Below, in pieces: positions 58,769 to 64,000 of a DNA stretch of 64,000 nucleotides. Origin of the DNA: JBHOQX01 sp042408595 (GTDB lineage Bacteria; Chloroflexota; Chloroflexia; Chloroflexales; Roseiflexaceae); the NCBI GenBank assembly GCA_042408595.1, contig JBHOQX010000085.1, forward strand, positions 12,248 to 76,247. Direction: 5' to 3'. Position 1 is the first letter of the stretch; the number at the start of each line of letters is the position of its first letter. A program made the position numbers and the translations under genes. A model generated the notes under the pieces. The model worked only from the letters and a program-made list of their open reading frames with translations, searched no databases and was not told the DNA's origin.

Positions 58769-58973
58769 CAGTCTGCGGCAGTTCTGGTGCGCTTGGGTCG
58801 GCGTTGGCCGCGTGGCGGGCAGTGGTGGATTCGGTCGGCCGCCGCTCGCCCGCCGGTGCGCCCGGGAGGCACGACCTCCCGTCGTTCGTGTGCATGGCGT
58901 GGATGGCCGCGTCGCATCAGCATGCCGGCCACGCACGCTGCAATCAATCGACAATCTGCGCTCTGCAATCGCT

Positions 58974-59642
58974 CTACGCCTTCATCGCCAGCATACGGTC
59001 GCGATAGTGGCCCCAGCGCTCTTCCGGCAGCAGCGCCGCGATCCGCAGCATCATCTCCTCGGTCAATTCGTTCATCTGCGTGAAAGGAATGTGCGCGGCG
59101 GGGGCCTGCGGGTGATACGCCTCGCCGAAAACAACCCGGATCGGGGTGCGGCGGAAGGCGCCTTTCAGCCCGCGCTCGGTGCCCCAGACCGCCATCGGCA
59201 TGATCGGGCAGCCGGTGCGGGCCGCCAGCCGTACCGCGCCGCTGCGCCCTTCCTGTAGGCCGCCGTTGCGGCTGCGGTGCCCCTCGGGAAAGATGATCAA
59301 CACGGCGCGCTCGTCCGTCAAGGCGCGCTCAGCGGCGTTCAGCGCCGCCATGTCGCGCTTGCCACGGTTGATCGGGATCACGTGCATCTGGTGGAACCAC
59401 CACGCGATGATCGGATTCTGGAAGATCTCAACCTTTGCGATCCACCAGGGGCGGTATGTGAGCGGGAGCGATGCGCCGATGATCGCGATATCGAGCCAGT
59501 TCAGATGGTTTGAGGCGAGGACGAAGCCGGTCGTACGCGGTGGCAGCCGCTCCACCCCTTCGATCTTCCAGTTCCAGATCCGCAGCAGCCGGATCAGCTG
59601 CAACGGCGCCCAGATGAGCGTGTACATCAACGCGCCGAGCAT
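58974..59642 (-). CDS. plsC: 1-acyl-sn-glycerol-3-phosphate acyltransferase (PlsC-like)
   Basis: The 222-residue protein has an N-terminal membrane-associated helix (LGALMYTLIWAPLQLIRLLR) and the acyltransferase motifs: block I NHLNWLD (NHxxxxD with catalytic His and Asp), block II with INRGKRDM, block III FPEGHRSRNG (substrate Glu) and block IV CPIMPMAVWG. It makes phosphatidic acid from lyso-phosphatidate and acyl-ACP or acyl-CoA, at the inner face of the membrane. ATG 59642 is the first start in the frame. No operon partner is close. Other acyltransferase specificity within the family cannot be ruled out. Confidence 0.93.
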   Translation of the reverse strand: MLGALMYTLIWAPLQLIRLLRIWNWKIEGVERLPPRTTGFVLASNHLNWLDIAIIGASLPLTYRPWWIAKVEIFQNPIIAWWFHQMHVIPINRGKRDMAALNAAERALTDERAVLIIFPEGHRSRNGGLQEGRSGAVRLAARTGCPIMPMAVWGTERGLKGAFRRTPIRVVFGEAYHPQAPAAHIPFTQMNELTEEMMLRIAALLPEERWGHYRDRMLAMKA

Positions 59643-59729
59643 GCGAGCCCTCCCCAGGTGCGACGATGGATGGTGGACGGTAAGGACAAGAGATAACCGC
59701 TGCGCGCGGGCCGTCCCGTCGGGATCGGG

Positions 59730-60170
59730 TCACGCGCTCACGCCGATCCGCAGCACATAGACCATATAGCCGCCGAGCCAGCCGCTCAGCACGAGCAGCA
59801 CCAACCCACAGCCGAGCCAGGCCAGGTAGCTGCGCCGCCGGCGTGGGTCATCGAGGATGCGCGGTTGCCGCCGCCTGATCTGCCAGACATGCCAGTAGAC
59901 CACAAGGAGCGCGATCCCGGCCAGCGCATGGGCGTTGATCCAGAACAGCGCATCGTTGCGCGGGCGGATGGGGTCGAGCAACTGGCGGGCAGCCTCGTAT
60001 GCGCCGGACGCCACCGCGGGCAGCAAGAAGAGCCAGCCGAGCCACAGGCAATGGTAGGCGCTGACCTCGTAGGCCCGGTCGCCGCGGCACAGGTACAGCA
60101 GCGTGAGCGCCGCGTTCCCAATCAGCAGGCCGATCGGCATATGGACGGTCAGCGGGTGAATGGGAGTCAT
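59730..60170 (-). CDS. DUF2231-like four-helix membrane protein
   Basis: The 146-residue protein starts with IHPLTVHMPIGLLIGNAALT, the signature of DUF2231 membrane proteins. It has four transmembrane helices, with His residues near the first and third (HAHALAGIALLVVYWHVW region: NAHALAGIALLVVYWHVWQI). Relatives are thought to be redox or haem-linked membrane proteins, but the role is unknown. ATG 60170 directly precedes the signature. It is separated by 87 bp from the plsC gene and by 51 bp from the protease gene upstream, so all three could share a transcript. Confidence 0.85.
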   Translation of the reverse strand: MTPIHPLTVHMPIGLLIGNAALTLLYLCRGDRAYEVSAYHCLWLGWLFLLPAVASGAYEAARQLLDPIRPRNDALFWINAHALAGIALLVVYWHVWQIRRRQPRILDDPRRRRSYLAWLGCGLVLLVLSGWLGGYMVYVLRIGVSA

Positions 60171-60221
60171 GGCGTCGTGGCCAGCGCGTGTGCCCGCCGC
60201 ATTATAGCATGCTCGCCGCCG

Positions 60222-63200
60222 TCATTCGCGTGCCAGGTACAAGAGCCAACGCTCCACCGGGGCCGGCAGCATCCGCGCGGCGAGCGGGATGGCCTGGTCG
60301 GCGTGTCGCGGGTCGCTGCTGCGAATATGGATGGCCGCCCGGAGATCCTTGCCCACCCCCAGCCGCGTCCAGACAAACGTCACCGGCAGGTCGCGCCGCT
60401 CGCCGGGGGCTAGTTCGTCGTCCGCGTCGGTCGCGCGCAGCCAACGCCACGAGGGCGGCTGCGGGCGGAACTCGACGGCCCGCCCCGGCCCGACCGGCAG
60501 GCGCCGGCCACAGCCGAGCAGGTCGGCGTTGACCGGGGTGCGCTGCACACCTACGCTGGCCCACGCCGGGAGCGCCGGCAGGTCGAGATACTGGAAGACG
60601 ATCCGCCCGTCGCTGTAAAGCAGGACCTGGAAGCTGTAGGTCTGCGTCGCCGGGCTGGCGTGCAGCGGGACGCGCTCGTAGCTCACAACAAAGGCCTGCC
60701 GCTCCGGCAGCGCGCCGTAGCGGATCTGCCCGCCGTGCGATGGGTCGAGGTCGGCGCGGAAGGGCGCGATGGTGTAGAACGGGAGCACCTGATCGGGCAG
60801 GCAGGTTTCGCCCGGCCCGGCGTAGCGCTCCGGCCGGATAAAGCTGAGCATCCCGTCCGACGTGATCAGGGTATCGGTAAAGACCACATCGTAAAAGGGG
60901 AACGGGATGCCGAGCGGCACCCGATCGCTTAGCGCGGTGTCGCCGAGCGTGAGCCGGTGCGCCGAGGCAGGCAGGTCGATCCAGTCATACGCCGGGCCGC
61001 CGGGCTCGTCGCTCGTGACGATCACGAATGATTGCACCGGTTGCCGGACACTGTATTGCAGCGGCTGGGTCCCGGTGTTGCGGATGGTGATCGTCTGGCT
61101 GACGCTGCTGTTGAAGCGAAGCGTCGGTGTTTCCTCCGGCGCTTCCACCGCCAGGCGCGGGCCGTCGGGCGCGAGCAGCAGGTCGCCAAGCGGCAGATCG
61201 CCGTGCACGTCAACCTGGCGTGCGAGCGGCATGTACCCGGCGGCGCGGACCTCAAGCGTATAGGTGCCAGGGGCGAGCGTGAGCCGGAAGCTGCCGTCTG
61301 CGCCGGTGGCGACCGGCAGCCCGCCGGAAGCGCGCACCGTCGCCGCCAGCGGCTCGCCGGTCTCGGCGCTGCGCACCCGCCCGCTGACGCCCCCCTGGCC
61401 GGGCGTTGCCTCGACCGTCAATGTCACGGGGATGGTCGTGGGCGGCCGGGCCAGGCCATCGCCATAGATCTGGAGCCGGGCGCGATAGGCACCCGGCCCT
61501 GGCACGCGACCGGCGTCGAGCGTTACCTGGAGCGTCGCGGCGCCGCTGGGGGCGATCGCGGCGGGCGCGCCTGCGGTCGCCAGCCACGGCACATCCACGC
61601 GGGCGCGGGCGACAGCGGCGAACACATCGATCCGGCCGTAGCCATAGACATTGTTCGGTTGACCCGGCGGGTCACCGCAGCGGGTGTCGCTGCGGCGCAC
61701 GGCGCTGTCGCGCAGCAGGGCGTAGGTCGCGTCGTAGTCGCCGATCAGGTCGGGGCGGGCGGCCCAGAGCAGCGCGACCGCGCCTGCCACCAGCGGCGTC
61801 GCCATCGACGTACCCTGCAGCATCTGATAGCCGCCATCCGGCGCGGCGGATAGGATGCCCTGCCGGTAGCTGCGGTAGGTTCCGGGCGCGCTGAAATCCG
61901 GCTTCATCCGGCCGTCGGCGGTCGGGCCGAGCAGGCTGAACCCGGCGACGTTATCGTCCGCGTCGGTCGCGCCCACTGCCACGACATTCGGGTAGTCGCC
62001 GGGCGAGGCGATGGTGCCGCACTGTTGCGGGGCGTACTGGCTGATATTGCCGGCGGCGAAGACCGGGAACATCCCCGCGGCGCGCCAGGCGGCCACATAC
62101 CCGGCGTACCAGTAGTTGTCGCTCAGCCCACCCCACGAGTTGTTGATCACCATCGGGCGCAGGTCGGGGCGTGGGTCGCTCCCGTCGAGGCGCGTGGGCG
62201 CGAGGAGCCACTGTGCCGCGTCGAACAGGTCGGCATCGTCGCAGACGTAGTTTTCGCACCCCTGTGCGGCGATCCACTGCGCGCCGGGCGCGACGCCGAT
62301 CGCCGGCCCGCCGGGCGCCCCGCCGACAAGGGTGCCCATGGTGTGCGTGCCATGCCCGGCGGCGTCCGCCGGGGCGGGCAGGCGGTGCTGCGGGTCGAAC
62401 CAGTTGTAGTCGTGCGTGAACGCGCCGCCGCCGAGCGCGCCGCGGTAGTGCGGTGCAAGCGCCGGGTGCAGGTAGCTCACGCCGGTATCTACGCTCGCGA
62501 CGACGACCCCCACGCCGGTCACGCCGACCTCGCGCCAGACACGGTCCGCGCCGATCCGGCGGATGTTCCAGCAGCCCGGATCGCCGGGCCGATCCGGGCT
62601 GCAATAATCGGCCGCCGCTGGAGCGGGCGCGCTCGCCTGCGGCGGCGGCGGCAGCGCCGCGGCATGGTTTGCCCGCACAAGCGCGACATCGCTGCGTTCG
62701 GCGAGCGCCTGTGCATCCGCCAGCGCGCCGCGCACCAGCACCGCATTCACGATCCAAAAAGGATGAAACGCGACGCGGCGGGCGCGCAGGTCCGCGCGCA
62801 GCGGCCCTTGGGTCCGCTCGGCCCACGTCGTCAGCGTCTGGTAGACAAAGGCGCCGCGGGCCTCCCAGTCGCGGATGGCATAGGCTGCGCTCAGGTCGGC
62901 CTGTTCGCGCAGGTAGACGATGAACTCCGCCGCGGGCACGGGCGGTGCGCCGAAGGCGCGCAGCAGCGCCGGGTCGAGGCGCTCGGACTGGTGTGGCAGT
63001 GGTGGCTGGCGCAGTCCGTCGGGCGGGGGCGCCGCCGCGATCTCGGCCGGGCTCGCGAGCGCCTCGTAGACCGCCGGCGTGAGCGGTGCGCTCGTCAGGT
63101 TCGAGAGGGTGACGGAGAGGGTGGTACGGCTGCCGAGCGGCACAACCGCTTCGAGGGCGGCCGGGCTCGCCGCCAGCACGGCCTGGGTGGCTGCCGGCCG

Positions 63201-63284
63201 GGGCGCCGGCGCAGCGGCCGGTAGCGCGGCGAGGGCCGCGAGGAGGGCCGGCAGGCACGCGGCAACCGGCAGGCGATCAAGCAT
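60222..63284 (-). CDS. Secreted subtilisin-like serine protease (S8)
   Basis: The 1020-residue protein has a signal peptide (DRLPVAACLPALLAALAALP, cleavage near AAAPA). An inhibitor-I9-like propeptide follows (about 105-185: AEFIVYLREQADLSAAYAIR). The catalytic domain (about 235-530) has Asp in VVASVDTGVSYLHPAL, His in GHGTHTMGTLVGG, Asn in VINNSWGG and Ser in GTSMATPLVAGAVALLWAAR. After it come an Ig-like domain, a carboxypeptidase-regulatory-like domain (about 645-715: GRVRSAETGEPLAATVRASG), and a beta-rich domain of about 250 residues with HGGQIRYGALPERQAFVVSY. It degrades extracellular protein. ATG 63284 is preferred; a longer frame to 63752 crosses the tRNA genes. The promoter at 63369-63397 supports this. 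Confidence 0.93.
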   Translation of the reverse strand: MLDRLPVAACLPALLAALAALPAAAPAPRPAATQAVLAASPAALEAVVPLGSRTTLSVTLSNLTSAPLTPAVYEALASPAEIAAAPPPDGLRQPPLPHQSERLDPALLRAFGAPPVPAAEFIVYLREQADLSAAYAIRDWEARGAFVYQTLTTWAERTQGPLRADLRARRVAFHPFWIVNAVLVRGALADAQALAERSDVALVRANHAAALPPPPQASAPAPAAADYCSPDRPGDPGCWNIRRIGADRVWREVGVTGVGVVVASVDTGVSYLHPALAPHYRGALGGGAFTHDYNWFDPQHRLPAPADAAGHGTHTMGTLVGGAPGGPAIGVAPGAQWIAAQGCENYVCDDADLFDAAQWLLAPTRLDGSDPRPDLRPMVINNSWGGLSDNYWYAGYVAAWRAAGMFPVFAAGNISQYAPQQCGTIASPGDYPNVVAVGATDADDNVAGFSLLGPTADGRMKPDFSAPGTYRSYRQGILSAAPDGGYQMLQGTSMATPLVAGAVALLWAARPDLIGDYDATYALLRDSAVRRSDTRCGDPPGQPNNVYGYGRIDVFAAVARARVDVPWLATAGAPAAIAPSGAATLQVTLDAGRVPGPGAYRARLQIYGDGLARPPTTIPVTLTVEATPGQGGVSGRVRSAETGEPLAATVRASGGLPVATGADGSFRLTLAPGTYTLEVRAAGYMPLARQVDVHGDLPLGDLLLAPDGPRLAVEAPEETPTLRFNSSVSQTITIRNTGTQPLQYSVRQPVQSFVIVTSDEPGGPAYDWIDLPASAHRLTLGDTALSDRVPLGIPFPFYDVVFTDTLITSDGMLSFIRPERYAGPGETCLPDQVLPFYTIAPFRADLDPSHGGQIRYGALPERQAFVVSYERVPLHASPATQTYSFQVLLYSDGRIVFQYLDLPALPAWASVGVQRTPVNADLLGCGRRLPVGPGRAVEFRPQPPSWRWLRATDADDELAPGERRDLPVTFVWTRLGVGKDLRAAIHIRSSDPRHADQAIPLAARMLPAPVERWLLYLARE

Positions 63285-63368
63285 GGTCGGACTTTCGTAG
63301 GGGCTGCGCCCGGCGGGGCAGCCGAAGCGCGCCACGCCCTCCACCACCAGCCCCTTTTGGTACGACAG

Positions 63369-63397
63369 AGGATAATGTGCGGCCGGGCAAATGTCAA
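63369..63397 (-). promoter_or_regulatory. Promoter of the subtilisin-like protease gene
   Basis: On the minus strand TTGACA (63392-63397), 17-bp spacer, TATCCT (63369-63374). The leader is about 80 nt. It faces away from the tRNA promoter 90 bp to the right. Confidence 0.7.
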
Positions 63398-63484
63398 GAC
63401 GCCGCCACGAGAGCCCGCCGGTTGGTGGGCCGGGCGCGAGGGCCATCTCAGAACGCAAACGCCTGACGGCGCCCGGCCGGGTAT

Positions 63485-63513
63485 TTGACAGTGGTCTGCG
63501 GCTCGCGTATAAT
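63485..63513 (+). promoter_or_regulatory. Promoter of the tRNA-Tyr/tRNA-Thr/tuf unit
   Basis: TTGACA (63485-63490), 17-bp spacer, TATAAT (63508-63513), both hexamers perfect. The predicted start is near 63520, 27 nt before the tRNA. Confidence 0.85.
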
Positions 63514-63546
63514 GCCGTGTGGCATCGCGTGAGCTTGCCTGTTTTT

Positions 63547-63633
63547 GGGTCGGTACCGAAGCGGCCAAACGGGGCAGACTGTAAATCTGCTGGCTTAACG
63601 CCTTCGCTGGTTCGAATCCAGCCCGGCCCACCA
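63547..63633 (+). tRNA. tRNA-Tyr (anticodon GTA), CCA encoded
   Basis: The acceptor GGGTCGG pairs with CCGGCCC, the anticodon arm is GCAGA-CTGTAAA-TCTGC with GTA at 63581-63583, and the variable arm is long as in class II tRNAs. The T-arm has GGTTCGAATCC. Discriminator A is followed by an encoded CCA. Confidence 0.96.
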
Positions 63634-63637
63634 GACA

Positions 63638-63686
63638 AAGTTTTTAAGTTTAAAGTGCAAAGTTCCCTTACTCTGAACTTTGTATT
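63638..63686. repeat. GAACTTT-type repeat between the tRNA genes
   Basis: AAGTTTTTAAGTTTAAAGTG, then CAAAGTTCCCTT and CTCTGAACTTTG fill the gap between the two tRNA genes, resembling the repeat at 13168-13242. Confidence 0.6.
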
Positions 63687-63694
63687 GCACGAGC

Positions 63695-63770
63695 GCCCAT
63701 GTAGCTCAGTTGGCAGAGCACGTCTTTGGTAAAGACGAGGTCTCGGGTTCAAGTCCCGACATGGGCTCCA
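63695..63770 (+). tRNA. tRNA-Thr (anticodon GGT), CCA encoded
   Basis: The acceptor GCCCATG pairs with CATGGGC, the D-arm has AGCTCAGTTGGCAGAGC, and the anticodon arm CGTCT-TTGGTAA-AGACG carries GGT at 63728-63730. The T-arm has GGGTTCAAGTCCC, with discriminator T and encoded CCA. Confidence 0.97.
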
Positions 63771-63861
63771 GATTCCCGTTAGCGATCCGGATCGAACGGA
63801 TCATTTTTATGTCCGCACACGAGCGCAGGCGCGGTGTGCGTTGAGGAGGCAGCCAGGAGCC

Positions 63862-64000
63862 ATGGCGAAGCAGAAGTTCGAGCGGACGAAGCCGCACGTG
63901 AATGTCGGGACGATCGGGCACGTCGACCACGGCAAGACGACGCTGACGGCGGCGATCACCAAGGTGCTGGCGCTCAAGGGGGCGGCCAAGTACACCTCCT
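63862..64000 (+). CDS. tuf: Elongation factor Tu (5' part; 3' end outside window)
   Basis: The first 46 codons read MAKQKFERTKPHVNVGTIGH, then VDHGKTTLTAAITKVLALKG, giving the EF-Tu start and the G1 loop GHVDHGKT. EF-Tu delivers aminoacyl-tRNA to the ribosome with GTP. GAGGAGG and AGGAG lie upstream of the ATG. The tRNA-Tyr, tRNA-Thr, tuf order recalls the tRNA-tufB unit of E. coli, so co-transcription with the tRNAs from the promoter at 63485 is likely. The gene continues past base 64000. Confidence 0.98.
   Translation, partial: MAKQKFERTKPHVNVGTIGHVDHGKTTLTAAITKVLALKGAAKYTS

Overview
The window is a 64 kb, GC-rich bacterial chromosome segment, most likely from a Chloroflexota (class Chloroflexia) genome. 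The reasons are indirect: very high GC with G/C third codon positions, large secreted proteins with Ala/Pro/Thr linkers, degenerate short-period repeats (GTCGTCC-like, GAACTTT-like, GGACGATG-like) in many spacers, and an rpsF-ssb-rpsR set beside a second ssb. No plasmid, phage or CRISPR signal is visible. Most content is core or near-core, arranged in short operons on both strands.

Layout. 1-10 kb: 3' part of lon, an SH3 membrane protein, htpG, a large secreted beta-propeller/phosphoesterase, rarA. 10.0-10.5 kb: a gene-free spacer with a promoter, nested stems and a terminator-like hairpin (candidate ncRNA). 10.5-17.6 kb: deacetylase-family amidohydrolase, DUF3566 protein, a LacI-controlled sugar ABC importer (lacI, binding protein, two permeases, no ATPase) with a readable promoter/operator, mscL. 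17.8-31 kb: rlmI-like methyltransferase, KimA-like K+ transporter, M20 peptidase, membrane protein, rlmN carrying a repeat-derived insertion, M1 metallopeptidase, a membrane gene broken by an in-frame TAG, hisS overlapping a decayed Uma2 gene, fchA, CsbD. 31-40.7 kb: ABC-F, Fur-family regulator, ABC exporter, PspC and PH-like membrane proteins, a PpiC-type foldase, rpsR-ssb-rpsF.

40.9-42.9 kb holds the clearest regulatory system: a consensus promoter, a 33-codon leader peptide with an FGFYFYFW run, a 13-bp intrinsic terminator, and an upstream segment able to pair with the terminator's 5' arm, all ahead of aroH (chorismate mutase) and aroF (DAHP synthase). This reads as ribosome-mediated attenuation sensing Phe, Tyr and Trp at the entry of aromatic biosynthesis.

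43-47.3 kb: a secreted PPC-domain protein, a lone Flp pilin, a degenerate M28-like membrane protein. 47.4-52.9 kb (minus strand): esterase, dienelactone hydrolase, RimK-like ATP-grasp, circularly permuted ATP-grasp and a YbdK/GCS2 carboxylate-amine ligase. Three amide-forming ligases beside two alpha/beta hydrolases suggest an uncharacterised peptide or amide metabolite pathway. 53-63.3 kb: zinc-ribbon protein, TIGR01777 epimerase, second ssb, aspartokinase with an altered KFGG motif, metF, plsC, DUF2231 protein, subtilisin-like protease. The right end is tRNA-Tyr, tRNA-Thr and the start of tuf.

Several promoters share TTGAC(A/G), a 16-17 bp spacer and an extended -10 (TGC followed by TATAAT/TATAGT). 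All family assignments come from reading motifs; no database search was run.
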